64,000 nucleotides of DNA from a virus: positions 62,001-126,000 of IMG/VR virus record IMGVR_UViG_3300050120_000210; one strand, 5' to 3'. Positions 8,098 to 15,404 of this stretch are shown here, piece after piece; position 1 is the stretch's first letter; every line of letters starts with the position of its first letter. Position numbers and translations under genes: made by a program. The notes beneath the pieces were generated by a model that was not told where the DNA came from, made no database searches, and worked only from the letters and a program-made list of their open reading frames with translations.

Positions 8098-8125
8098 AGT
8101 TTACGCGAATTTAGGAAATGGTCAA
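8098..8125 (-). promoter_or_regulatory. Early-type promoter giving a leaderless start
   Basis: Minus-strand TTGACC (8125-8120), 16-nt spacer, TAAACT (8103-8098), then 7 nt to ATG 8090. It overlaps the 3' end of the ParB-like gene. Confidence 0.65.
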
Positions 8126-8535
8126 CGAACTACAGTTTGTCGGAGACTGGTGCCGAACTGCTCGACAAACTCTTTGGCACGAGACGTTTCGGTCACAACA
8201 GGGATTGCCTCGGCGCCGTGGTCGCGCATCCATGCGTAGCGATGGCGGCCGTTGGTGAAAGTGACATTGCCTCGCGCACCAAACCCGACCTCAGACATCT
8301 CTACGGGCTCTCCACCCTTCACCCATGTATCGAAGCGGCCAGCGATACCGTTCTCTGAGCCCTGTGGGCCAACGTAGAAACCACGATCAAATTTGAATGA
8401 CGCGTCCAGCTTGGCGACATCCACCCACACAATAGTTTCTGTGCCTTCTTCCAATGCGGCACGGCACGCCTTCGGCGGTTTCCATTGGATCAGAAGTCCG
8501 GCGGCCTGATCTTCAAAGAGTTCGAAGACTCTCAT
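8122..8535 (-). CDS. ParB-like domain protein with head-targeting-type leader
   Basis: 137 residues, MRVFELFEDQAAG, ATGA-coupled to the GNAT gene. Residues 85-125 include VTFTNGRHRYAWMRDHGAEAIPVV, a ParB/sulfiredoxin-like GRHR motif with the following pV strand. The N-terminus MRVFELFE carries [IL]-x-E and resembles the leader shared by nine other proteins here. The fused GNAT-ParB-like protein at 21257-22387 shows that this gene and its partner belong together. The biochemical role is unknown; ParB folds can bind DNA or NTP. Confidence 0.72.
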   Translation of the reverse strand: MRVFELFEDQAAGLLIQWKPPKACRAALEEGTETIVWVDVAKLDASFKFDRGFYVGPQGSENGIAGRFDTWVKGGEPVEMSEVGFGARGNVTFTNGRHRYAWMRDHGAEAIPVVTETSRAKEFVEQFGTSLRQTVVR

Positions 8536-9245
8536 CGACGAGCCGGGCGGGCCAGAAGTCGGCCGCCATCATAGTCGTATGCCACGGCTAATTCTTCAAC
8601 AGTGTTCACAAGTTGCACGTTGTCTTCGTCGTGTGGGACCGGAGACACGTAAACAACCTCGAACTGCGGCGACAGGACCATTCGTTTCCAGAGAGAAGCG
8701 CCTTCATCTGTTTGCATTTCATCAGCTTCAAGCCAATCACAGACGTTGTTCATCAACCAAGCATACAGCACGAGCGCAATACCTTTCCCGGCATATGCGC
8801 GGTCAATGCGGACACTCGACACTTGCAAGCTTATACCACCATTGCCGTCGATGTCGGCCGATACCGAGCCAAAGGTGCCCGTTAGGTAGCCCACGGGTGT
8901 GATGTCGTCGAACACCACGTAGAATGCGGTGACGGCATCTTCGATAACGGGCACTTGCTCATCGCTCTCATCGTCGTTGCGATCTCGCGGGCGGGCGACG
9001 GAGAACCCAAGGCCCGGAAGCTCTCCCACGCGAACCATGGGCGTCTTGTCGCCAAATGGCGTGGCGCCCGGCTTCACACGGCGAGGAAGATCGGGGAACA
9101 ACAATGGCTGGCGAGGGTCTTCTTTGCCCGGCACGCCCATTTTTTCTGGCGAGAAATCACCAACTTGATCGTCCCACTCGTCGCTGAGATCAGAAACAAG
9201 CTGAATCTCACTGAGTGGTTGTTGGAAGAGTTCGAGCAAACGCAT
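8532..9245 (-). CDS. GNAT-like acetyltransferase with head-targeting-type leader
   Basis: 237 residues, MRLLELFQQPLSE. The leader contains LSE. The GNAT core is suggested by VSSVRIDRAYAGKGIALVLYAWLMNN (residues about 142-167), where R-x-x-x-G-x-G/A is the acetyl-CoA loop, and by the following DEGASLWKRM helix. The late box TAAATA ends 4 nt before the ATG, so the mRNA should be leaderless. It is coupled to the ParB-like gene by ATGA. The substrate is unknown. Confidence 0.72.
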   Translation of the reverse strand: MRLLELFQQPLSEIQLVSDLSDEWDDQVGDFSPEKMGVPGKEDPRQPLLFPDLPRRVKPGATPFGDKTPMVRVGELPGLGFSVARPRDRNDDESDEQVPVIEDAVTAFYVVFDDITPVGYLTGTFGSVSADIDGNGGISLQVSSVRIDRAYAGKGIALVLYAWLMNNVCDWLEADEMQTDEGASLWKRMVLSPQFEVVYVSPVPHDEDNVQLVNTVEELAVAYDYDGGRLLARPARR

Positions 9246-9249
9246 CCGA

Positions 9250-9255
9250 TATTTA
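9250..9255 (-). promoter_or_regulatory. T4-type late promoter box (CTAAATA)
   Basis: CTAAATATCGG precedes ATG 9245 by 4 nt. The same CTAAATATCGG-ATGCG string occurs at 25816-25831. Confidence 0.7.
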
Positions 9256-9258
9256 GCG

Positions 9259-9288
9259 AAAAAGCCCCGGAGATCACTCCCCGAGGCT
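9259..9288 (-). terminator. Rho-independent terminator just upstream of the GNAT gene
   Basis: On the minus strand AGCCTCGGGGAG, a 4-nt loop, CTCCGGGGCT and five T. It closes whatever is transcribed from about 9400 and insulates the late promoter at 9250. Confidence 0.65.
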
Positions 9289-9390
9289 CTTGCGATTTAC
9301 AGGACTTCGCCCTTACCACAGATGTGCAGACGATGGCCGAAGGGAGTCCCGTCTTGACTTTCGTCGCCCGTGTCACAAGTCCGGCTGCGT
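9289..9390 (-). other. Short gap with possible frameshifted mini-gene
   Basis: Between two minus-strand terminators, ATG GCA GTT CTG ACG CAG CCG GAC TTG ends at TGA. A +1 shift at TTG-TGA-C would extend the 9-residue peptide by about 25 residues ending HICGKGEVL. The site resembles the stop-dependent +1 site of bacterial prfB, but no internal Shine-Dalgarno is evident. It may equally be a small RNA. Confidence 0.2.
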
Positions 9391-9451
9391 CAGAACTGCC
9401 ATCGTCTGTTTTCCACGACCAACGCTATAAAATCTGGTTAACGAAGGCAAG

Positions 9452-9477
9452 AAAAAAGGGCGGCCCGAAGACCGCCC
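9452..9477 (-). terminator. Terminator of the RcnB-like gene
   Basis: The minus strand reads GGGCGG, 8-nt loop, CCGCCC, then six T. It lies about 28 nt after the stop at 9506. Confidence 0.9.
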
Positions 9478-9505
9478 TCTCAACCTTGTGATCCGGGCAA
9501 TCCCT

Positions 9506-9925
9506 TTAGTAGGGACGGCCGTATTGATCGTAGCGATAGCCGGGCGGTGCGTAGGCCGGATTGTAGTTCGGGGCGGCGTAGACCGGGCCGTTGTCGAAGA
9601 TGTTCTCGATGATCCCGGTGGCGATGGCCGCGAGCACGATGTCACCGGCGTCGGTGCGGTAGTAGGCGTAGCCGCGCGGCGGAACGCGATAGCCGTAACG
9701 GTAGTAGTCGTTCACGATGTAGCGACGATCACGGAACTGGAAGGGGAGCGATTCGCCCCGCGCCCAGCGATGCTGTTCGTAGCGTTGGCCGTCACGGCGG
9801 TCGGCGTCGTGGCGCTCGCCATCACGACGGTTGTATTCGGTGTGGCCATACGGTTGAGCCGTGGCTACGGTCGCGCCCAGCGTCAGGGCGCTGGCAGCGA
9901 CGATGAGGAGAGTCTTGTTGAACAT
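9506..9925 (-). CDS. Secreted RcnB-like protein
   Basis: 139 residues. A Sec signal peptide is clear: MFNKTLLIVAASALTLG with AxA cleavage near residue 23. The mature part is Arg/Asp/Tyr-rich, then RWARGESLPFQFRDRRYIV, PPRGYAYYR and DIVLAAIATGIIENI. This order matches the RcnB family (nickel/cobalt efflux regulator, periplasmic). It is a single-gene unit with its own terminator. It is a bacterial-type envelope gene carried by a phage, probably of host origin. A role in metal handling or envelope alteration is inferred only from the family. Confidence 0.8.
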   Translation of the reverse strand: MFNKTLLIVAASALTLGATVATAQPYGHTEYNRRDGERHDADRRDGQRYEQHRWARGESLPFQFRDRRYIVNDYYRYGYRVPPRGYAYYRTDAGDIVLAAIATGIIENIFDNGPVYAAPNYNPAYAPPGYRYDQYGRPY

Positions 9926-10004
9926 TTCGGTCCCTTTGAAAGTTAGAGCTTCACCTTAGCACGGTTCGGCTGAACCTGCACAGTATGTCTCGTTAATCTG
10001 TCGT

Positions 10005-10322
10005 TCACAGATGCTTGGAGCCGAGATGTTGATACAGGTTGAAGAGCGCCGAGTGTGCGGCGTGAGCCAACCCGAAGGCTTCTTTGTCCAGCAAGATGGC
10101 CGGATGTTCAACAAGATGACGATCCACGGAGTCCATGAGGACAGACGCCGTATGAAGCGCCTCATGGTAGCTGAAGGTTCCGGGGATATTATCCTCGGGG
10201 ACGATGCCCGGATCGTATTTGCCCTGTTCGTCTTCGCTGCCCAGATTGTCGATGGCTTCGCGCCTCGATGCTTCGATCTCGGCCGGAGTGAACTTAATTC
10301 GACGGGTCCTTGAGCGTTTCAC
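10005..10322 (-). CDS. Hypothetical protein
   Basis: 105 residues from GTG 10322, overlapping the upstream gene by 29 nt. Basic N-terminus (MKRSRTRRIKFTPAEIEASRREA), helical C-terminal half with HEALHTASVLMDSVDRHL. The start is uncertain because of the overlap. No known domain. Confidence 0.7.
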   Translation of the reverse strand: MKRSRTRRIKFTPAEIEASRREAIDNLGSEDEQGKYDPGIVPEDNIPGTFSYHEALHTASVLMDSVDRHLVEHPAILLDKEAFGLAHAAHSALFNLYQHLGSKHL

Positions 10323-10596
10323 TTTGATCCTTGATGGCTTGTGCGATGGCGGCGAGCGCCGCTTGCGGGCTCTTGAATTGCCCGCTCAGTCGCGGGGTCA
10401 TCAGAGCAATGTGGATGAGGTTTGGACCGAACATGCGGACCAGTCCATTGGGCGGGAAACGCCCATTACCGGCGCCCTCAAAACGGTTCGTTCGTCTACG
10501 AGCGGCGGGGCGCTCTCGATAGGTATGCTCAGCGCAAAGCAGCATCGCAACCTGTTGGTAGAAGCGTTCTTCTACCCCAAAATCTTTTTCATTCAT
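10294..10596 (-). CDS. Hypothetical late protein
   Basis: 100 residues, MNEKDFGVEERFYQQ. A CTAAATA late box ends 9 nt before ATG 10596. Middle NGRFPPNGLVRMFGPN, C-terminal helix QAALAAIAQAIKDQ. The function is unknown. Confidence 0.75.
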   Translation of the reverse strand: MNEKDFGVEERFYQQVAMLLCAEHTYRERPAARRRTNRFEGAGNGRFPPNGLVRMFGPNLIHIALMTPRLSGQFKSPQAALAAIAQAIKDQSETLKDPSN

Positions 10597-10605
10597 TCTG
10601 CGTCC

Positions 10606-10611
10606 TATTTA
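10606..10611 (-). promoter_or_regulatory. T4-type late promoter box (CTAAATA)
   Basis: GTCTAAATAGGACGC within an imperfect palindrome, 9 nt before ATG 10596. Confidence 0.6.
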
Positions 10612-10631
10612 GACGCAGGAAGAGACAATAG

Positions 10632-11357
10632 TCAAGCCATCTCCGCGTTTTCTTCTTCGTATTCTTGCATCTCCTTGATCCACTCTCTCCACGTCCGTTG
10701 AGCAGGACGGTCGAATTGGAAACCAAGTTGCTTCATCTTCGTGCGAAACTGGCGAGCGCCCAGCGAAGAATGATCTTCAAATCTCGTCTGTTCGAATTGG
10801 TTGCCGACGATCTTGAAACGATACCACGTCAAGCGTCGAGCATTCTCGTCGGACCTGTGCCAATGTTTGTGAATCATGTCCGAGATCAGCTTGGCGATTG
10901 CTCGACCTTCTTCCGCATCCTTGATCTTGCTGCTCAGTTTCGAGATGACGTTCTCCCCAGCATCGTCGTAGTCGATTCGGGTCATCTCGATCTGGCCAGC
11001 CTCACAGAATGCCAAGAAACTTTCGAACTTGTCATCGTCAGCGTGCCCACAGGCTTCGAGTTCGGAGAAATTGTCGAATCCAGTATAGTTCTGCATCGAC
11101 AACAGAACGTTGGCTTTGAAGTCGAGGACGACCAGACCGTAGCCCAGCGGGGCCAACGGAGCATCCTCGTGCATCGGTGTGCCGTCGCGCTCCATAACTT
11201 CCCGACATTCTTTGTAATGGGTGCGAACAGCATCTTCATCACGGTCGAGCATGACTTGCTTCGTCTTGATGAGATACGGCAACGGATTCGTCCACACATC
11301 CATGCAGCCCACTTCTCCATTAGAGAAACGCGTTGCGAAGGCGACAGCCCCACCCAT
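10632..11357 (-). CDS. Hypothetical protein, 241 residues
   Basis: MGGAVAFATRFSNGEVG; ATG 11357 overlaps the upstream stop as TAATG. It contains a hydrophobic strand YGLVVLDFKANVLLSMQNY and a highly charged C-terminal helix (REWIKEMQEYEEENAEMA). No known domain. The linkage to the deoxyribosyltransferase-like gene suggests nucleotide-related work, which is only a guess. Confidence 0.75.
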   Translation of the reverse strand: MGGAVAFATRFSNGEVGCMDVWTNPLPYLIKTKQVMLDRDEDAVRTHYKECREVMERDGTPMHEDAPLAPLGYGLVVLDFKANVLLSMQNYTGFDNFSELEACGHADDDKFESFLAFCEAGQIEMTRIDYDDAGENVISKLSSKIKDAEEGRAIAKLISDMIHKHWHRSDENARRLTWYRFKIVGNQFEQTRFEDHSSLGARQFRTKMKQLGFQFDRPAQRTWREWIKEMQEYEEENAEMA

Positions 11358-12016
11358 TATTTCTGCCTCTGGTAGGCGTCGCTGCGGGCTTCCTTGACCA
11401 TGTCGGTGAGATTGTCGAACATGGGGATGCCGTAGCGTTCGCAGACGATGTCCACGTTGCCTTTGCGATAGAACCCGTTAGGGCATGAGACGTAGGTGCC
11501 GAAACCTCGGCGATTGGCCGCGACGATCCCAAGCTCCATGAGCGTGATCGGCGACTTGGTGTTCGGGTCGAAATGGAAGACGATGATGTCGGCCTTGTCG
11601 ATCATGTCCAACTCCCAGTTCACCTGACAGTTGAACTCGGGACAGTCGATTTTCTGTTCCCACTCGGGGTTCCAGTCGTCGCGGCGAGGATTGAAGATCA
11701 CAGACGTGACCGACTCAAGTTCGGTAATCACCACCGGTTGCCAGTCTTCGGCCGCCCCCATCTCAATGCTTCCCGCGAGGAAAACAGAGGGCGCCTTCGT
11801 GCGCGGCGGCTTGAAGCGATAGATCGGAGGTTGGACGATGAGCGCGGTCATAGGCTTGACCTTAGTTGCGCGTATTTTTTTGGTCAACGACAATTTCGGT
11901 TGGCCACCCCAACGAGCGAATGCCGCTTTCTGAGCGATCTCGCGGCGGCGCGTTGGTGAGAGCGACTTCGCCCGTGCATTACCCCCGGCGACCTTCACTG
12001 GGTCTTTGGGCGACAT
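11357..12016 (-). CDS. Nucleoside 2-deoxyribosyltransferase-like protein with N-terminal extension
   Basis: 219 residues from ATG 12016, coupled by TGATG to the toxin-like gene. Residues about 55-215 resemble the Nuc_deoxyri_tr2 family: VFLAGSIEMGAAEDWQ, IFNPRRDDWNPEWEQ, CQVNWELDMIDKADIIVF and TKSPITLMELG (the Glu is the expected nucleophile). The first 55 residues are a separate basic segment containing SPTRRREIAQKAAFARWG. An internal early-type promoter (11859-11887) would give a shorter product from ATG 11851 (MTALIVQPP) holding only the enzyme domain. Likely role: deoxynucleotide salvage or base exchange. Confidence 0.8.
   Translation of the reverse strand: MSPKDPVKVAGGNARAKSLSPTRRREIAQKAAFARWGGQPKLSLTKKIRATKVKPMTALIVQPPIYRFKPPRTKAPSVFLAGSIEMGAAEDWQPVVITELESVTSVIFNPRRDDWNPEWEQKIDCPEFNCQVNWELDMIDKADIIVFHFDPNTKSPITLMELGIVAANRRGFGTYVSCPNGFYRKGNVDIVCERYGIPMFDNLTDMVKEARSDAYQRQK
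11859..11887 (-). promoter_or_regulatory. Early-type promoter inside the deoxyribosyltransferase-like gene
   Basis: TTGACC (11887-11882), 17-nt spacer, TAAGGT (11864-11859), then 7 nt to in-frame ATG 11851. The geometry is identical to the leaderless promoters at 8098 and 48944. Confidence 0.55.
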
Positions 12017-12285
12017 CACGCAAACTGCGATAATCGGCGGGCCGTCATCTTCAGACGTTTGCCTTCGATCTCGGCGTGCGGCGCCAGATAGACGAGGGTC
12101 ATCACCCGCTGAGATAGACTGTAGATGAGCACGGCGTCATCTCGTAGATGACAATGCCAGAAACCGGTGAGATCGCCGATCATCCGGCGGTCATGTTTGC
12201 CGTACCGAGCGGTCAAAGGATCGCGAATTTTGGTCTCGACGAACTTGTTGAGCTTGGTTCGTATGTCGGGGAACGTGGTCGCCAT
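12016..12285 (-). CDS. RelE/YafQ-like mRNA interferase toxin
   Basis: 89 residues from MATTFPDIRTKLN (ATG 12285; the frame is open further upstream to 12486, but the domain starts here). The motifs KFVETKIRDPLTARYGKHD, IGDLTGFWHCHLRDDAVLIYSL and LVYLAPHAEI follow the YafQ plan (DH...L.G, cHi..D.lLIY). By family it would be a ribosome-dependent mRNA endonuclease. No antitoxin gene is evident next to it. It may be a phage effector or serve host shut-off. The start is uncertain. Confidence 0.68.
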   Translation of the reverse strand: MATTFPDIRTKLNKFVETKIRDPLTARYGKHDRRMIGDLTGFWHCHLRDDAVLIYSLSQRVMTLVYLAPHAEIEGKRLKMTARRLSQFA

Positions 12286-12462
12286 ACGACCTACGCTGTC
12301 CTCGAACAGATCGCTCTTGGATAATCGCCACGCGGATACAGGCGATGAGACTAACGCTAAGGACATGAGCCACCCGGCAGAGATGGAAGAAGGTCCGAAG
12401 AGTGTCGCCGATTCGAAAACGAGTTGCAAGACGCAATTTCGATGACGCTGCCCGAAAGACGC

Positions 12463-12468
12463 TAAATA
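12463..12468 (+). promoter_or_regulatory. T4-type late promoter box (CTAAATA)
   Basis: GCTAAATAGTCG ends 4 nt before the GTG start at 12473 (leaderless geometry). Confidence 0.65.
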
Positions 12469-12472
12469 GTCG

Positions 12473-13039
12473 GTGAGCCAGATCATCCATCCCGATATTG
12501 CGACGTATTTTCATGATGACCATGCTCATGTCCTTGACGAAGAATACTACAAGGACATCATGGTCAAAGTGGACCCCAATTGGCTACCCCACAATGACTA
12601 CTCCAAACTGATCCCCTACGTTCGATATGTTGCGACGAAGTCCAACATCATGAAGTTTTTCGTTCCGAACAAATACAACGGATGGAACACTTACGTTCAG
12701 TTCGTCGAATGGCAGGAACAAGTTGTCGATCTGGACCTGAAGGCCAACGAAGCTGCTCGGCTCCTGCTATGGGCGGGTAACATCCGGGTTCACTGCCCAT
12801 GCCCGGCATTCAAGTTCTGGGGGATGCAATACATCATGACGCAAAAGAATGCTGCGATCATCCCCGAGGTGCGCTATCCGCACATTCGGAACCCCCAACT
12901 CAAGGGCGTCGTGTGCAAGCACCTGAACCGCACGCTGAAAGTTCTACCGTTCCACCTTGGTGACATGGCCGGGTCGATCAAGGAACAGCGCAAGGCCATC
13001 GAAGCGGTCGCTAACGACGGGCACGTCCACGCTCACTAG
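12473..13039 (+). CDS. SWIM-like zinc-motif late protein
   Basis: 188 residues from GTG 12473. Residues about 106-150 hold HCPCPAFKFWG and GVVCKH, giving C-x-C-x(n)-C-x-H, the SWIM-type zinc arrangement. The surrounding FKFWGMQYIM and RYPHIRNPQLKG are typical of a conserved phage protein of unknown role. It is one of few plus-strand genes here. SWIM motifs bind DNA or protein, so a DNA-associated virion or late protein is plausible. Confidence 0.75.
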   Translation: MSQIIHPDIATYFHDDHAHVLDEEYYKDIMVKVDPNWLPHNDYSKLIPYVRYVATKSNIMKFFVPNKYNGWNTYVQFVEWQEQVVDLDLKANEAARLLLWAGNIRVHCPCPAFKFWGMQYIMTQKNAAIIPEVRYPHIRNPQLKGVVCKHLNRTLKVLPFHLGDMAGSIKEQRKAIEAVANDGHVHAH

Positions 13040-13040
13040 A

Positions 13041-13490
13041 CTAGACTGGCCAATCCAAAGTCATTCGATTCGGATCGATATGCAGGCTGGTTTTCTCAAG
13101 AATATCCATACCGACGACGATGTCAGACAGCAGTTGCTCACAGACGCAAGCCTCTTCCATGGCAGTGATGCCAATCGTAGAACCGTTGGTCGATGACATC
13201 TGAATTTCAACGAAACGTGTTCTCGCCCGGCCATGAGCCGACGATGACCAACCACCAGTTGCGTGAATCAACGGCTTCGTTTTACCACGATAGGCCGTCA
13301 GCAGACGGGGATGAAATCTCGTGGCCGATGCTCCGGTATCAATGAACGCGATGATATCTTGCCATTGGTCGAAATCATCAAATCGAAGCCGAAGTTTTGC
13401 TCGCACCAATCGTCTTGCGATTTGGGGCAGCACACTATTGAACGACGTGATTTCGTAATCGATAGGAACTCTGTCCACGATCACCCCCAT
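13041..13490 (-). CDS. Retropepsin-like aspartyl protease
   Basis: 149 residues, ATG 13490. The catalytic DTG appears as IIAFIDTGASATRFHP near residue 48. The later flap/hydrophobic element is SDIVVGMDILEKTSLHIDP, matching the I-[LV]-G-x-D-x-[LI] of single-domain clan AA proteases, which act as dimers. It converges on the SWIM-motif gene with a 1-nt gap and lies beside the papain-like protease. A prohead or effector-processing role is possible but unproven. Confidence 0.78.
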   Translation of the reverse strand: MGVIVDRVPIDYEITSFNSVLPQIARRLVRAKLRLRFDDFDQWQDIIAFIDTGASATRFHPRLLTAYRGKTKPLIHATGGWSSSAHGRARTRFVEIQMSSTNGSTIGITAMEEACVCEQLLSDIVVGMDILEKTSLHIDPNRMTLDWPV

Positions 13491-13529
13491 TTCTGTTCTC
13501 TTTTAGGTGAGGGCAGTGGGAGCATCAAC

Positions 13530-13558
13530 AAAAAAGGCCGGGAGATTTTCCCGGCCTT
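13530..13558 (-). terminator. Terminator of the papain-like protease gene
   Basis: AAGGCCGGG, 7-nt loop, CCCGGCCTT followed by T6 on the minus strand. The same stem is used at 25268-25289. Confidence 0.92.
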
Positions 13559-13562
13559 CTTG

Positions 13563-14396
13563 CTATTTGCGGATCGTCCAAGCGTCGCAGGACAAGTTTG
13601 GATTTTCGAGGTAGGCGGCCGGAATCCAGAAGTTGCCAGCATCACCCCAATCTTCACCCCACGAGTTGCGAACCTCGTAGTAGTCACCGCCATTGATGTC
13701 GGTGTTGTAGCCGATCACGCAAACAGCGTGACCACCGGCGACCGAATCGTTACGGGTCGGCATCGGGACGAAGCCCGTGCGAGCCACTTCATCGGTTTCG
13801 AAGCTGCTATAGATAGTGATGCCCGTGATGAACGGGTGACCCTGTGCCAAGCAGTTACGGAAGTCAGTGCGGTTCTCAAGACGCGAGTATTCAACGGCGC
13901 GGCCTTGATCGGCTTCTTGAAGGACCGGCGGTGGGGGTTGGATCGTGAACTTGCTCTCGTCGTAAGGCCAATCGGCTTCCAGAGCCGCACCTTGGTTCAC
14001 GAGGACTTGGATCGCGTCGCGGATGAAAGCGCCATTGTCGCTGGCGACCGTGCCTTCCATCATGCGTTCGCAGTAGTAGATTTGGAGACGCGAGTAAGGA
14101 CCACCGCCATGGACAAACGCCCACATGGCGCCAGAGGCGTTGGCAGTGCAGGAACCGAGTTGACCTTGATTGAAGACCGGCGGCATGTGGCCGCGCAGGC
14201 TGATGGCCAGCGGGAAGCCATCCGCGCCCATGCCGGTCGGGCCGACGACGGCAGTGACGTTGTGGACCGCAGTCGGATCGACCGGGGCGACGACGGCCTT
14301 TAGGGCTTGAGCTTCCGGCGAATGAACGTCGCGATAGAAGAGATCGCGGAAATCAGGAAGGTCCGGCTTCCAACCGTATTTTGCAATGGAACGCAT
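13563..14396 (-). CDS. Papain-like C1 cysteine peptidase
   Basis: 277 residues. The N-terminal YGWKPDLPDFRDLFY is the short propeptide motif of bacterial and phage C1 peptidases. The catalytic set is complete: Gln/Cys in VFNQGQLGSCTANA (about 75-88), His in GGHAVCVIGYN (about 222) and Asn in RNSWGEDWGDAGNFWIP (about 242). No signal peptide. The start at 14396 lies 97 nt inside the upstream membrane-protein gene. It ends at a strong terminator. The substrate is unknown. Confidence 0.9.
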   Translation of the reverse strand: MRSIAKYGWKPDLPDFRDLFYRDVHSPEAQALKAVVAPVDPTAVHNVTAVVGPTGMGADGFPLAISLRGHMPPVFNQGQLGSCTANASGAMWAFVHGGGPYSRLQIYYCERMMEGTVASDNGAFIRDAIQVLVNQGAALEADWPYDESKFTIQPPPPVLQEADQGRAVEYSRLENRTDFRNCLAQGHPFITGITIYSSFETDEVARTGFVPMPTRNDSVAGGHAVCVIGYNTDINGGDYYEVRNSWGEDWGDAGNFWIPAAYLENPNLSCDAWTIRK

Positions 14397-14707
14397 TTAC
14401 TTTCACCAAGTTCGAGGTGAGAGTATTTAATGGGCTGCGCTCGATCAAAAAGTGCATATACTTTCATCGCGGCAAGGAACCGCGCTGCCTCTGCACTATA
14501 GAATTTCCACCCATCTTGTGCCGGATTGTGCCCAGATGCCAAGCTCATTGCTTTGGCAATCGCTTCAATCTCTTCGGGTGGGAATGTAGTCTTGTTTTTC
14601 TTAGCCCAACGGCTGTCCGAAATTGTCACCGCAACGACCAGTGCGACAAGGCCAAGAAGTAATCCGGCCATCACAAGCAGCGGCACATAGGAGAGAAATT
14701 CTTTCAT
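14300..14707 (-). CDS. Single-pass membrane protein
   Basis: 135 residues, MKEFLSYVPLLVMAGLL, ATGA coupling at 14707. One N-terminal membrane helix (residues 6-32), then a soluble part with NKTTFPPEEIEAIAKAM and helical FYSAEAARFLAAMKVY. The last 32 codons overlap the C1 peptidase gene in another frame. The function is unknown. Confidence 0.75.
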   Translation of the reverse strand: MKEFLSYVPLLVMAGLLLGLVALVVAVTISDSRWAKKNKTTFPPEEIEAIAKAMSLASGHNPAQDGWKFYSAEAARFLAAMKVYALFDRAQPIKYSHLELGESKCVPLQNTVGSRTFLISAISSIATFIRRKLKP

Positions 14708-14940
14708 CGAGCGAAATGCCGCCAGATGGTGCGGACGCCAATCGCCCACGGCCCAACGACCAGTGCCGCGAAGACGATCAGGCCGCCGACGTAGTAGACG
14801 TTCGTGAAGATGATCTTGCCGTCTTCGAGGCGGCGTTGGCCCCACGAAAATTTTGCCCGGCGTTCTTTCTCTTGTTCGGCCCAGAGGTGCACAAATAGCG
14901 CCGGGGCTCTCACGGCATCCGATAAGTCGATTTTTCTCAT
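14704..14940 (-). CDS. Small membrane protein
   Basis: 78 residues, MRKIDLSDAVRAPAL, ATGA-coupled at 14940. One membrane helix near the C-terminus (YYVGGLIVFAALVVGPWAIG). The charged middle (EQEKERRAKFSWGQRRLEDG) is probably cytoplasmic. Confidence 0.78.
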   Translation of the reverse strand: MRKIDLSDAVRAPALFVHLWAEQEKERRAKFSWGQRRLEDGKIIFTNVYYVGGLIVFAALVVGPWAIGVRTIWRHFAR

Positions 14941-15404
14941 GCGATCCTTTCTTTGCGCGGGAAACGGGCTGCTAGCACCAACAGGGCTGGATTTTCCGGC
15001 GGGAGTGTCTTTGCCCATTCTAGCAGCTTCGCCTTGCCGATGCGACGATCAGAGGCACGGAGAATGTCACCAAGCTCCCACTGATCGTTCGTCAGATCAT
15101 CGAACAGTTCCTCGCGCGGCCGACTGACGTAGTCGTCAAGCGTGAAGCTGGCGAAGCACTGATTATCCAGCCAGTAGCGGATAGCAGGAAGACGCGTATC
15201 CTGATTCTTCGATCCGGTAATGAACTTGCCCGGAAATTCCCAGATGATCTCGCGGTTCAGACGTACATTGTAGTAGGGCAGTTCGTAGCTGCTGTGGTTT
15301 GTCTGGTATCGATAGGACGTGCATTGCATATCGACACCTAATCCTTCGACGAAGAAGGATTCGATGAGCTTCTTGCGCTTGCTCCAAGGGGTATGGCGAC
15401 TCAT
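14937..15404 (-). CDS. Hypothetical protein
   Basis: 155 residues, MSRHTPWSKRKKLIESF. It begins with a basic helix followed by FFVEGLGVDMQCTSYRY and REIIWEFPGKF. The C-terminal half is helical (NDQWELGDILRASDRRIGKA). No known domain. It is coupled to neighbours on both sides. Confidence 0.78.
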   Translation of the reverse strand: MSRHTPWSKRKKLIESFFVEGLGVDMQCTSYRYQTNHSSYELPYYNVRLNREIIWEFPGKFITGSKNQDTRLPAIRYWLDNQCFASFTLDDYVSRPREELFDDLTNDQWELGDILRASDRRIGKAKLLEWAKTLPPENPALLVLAARFPRKERIA

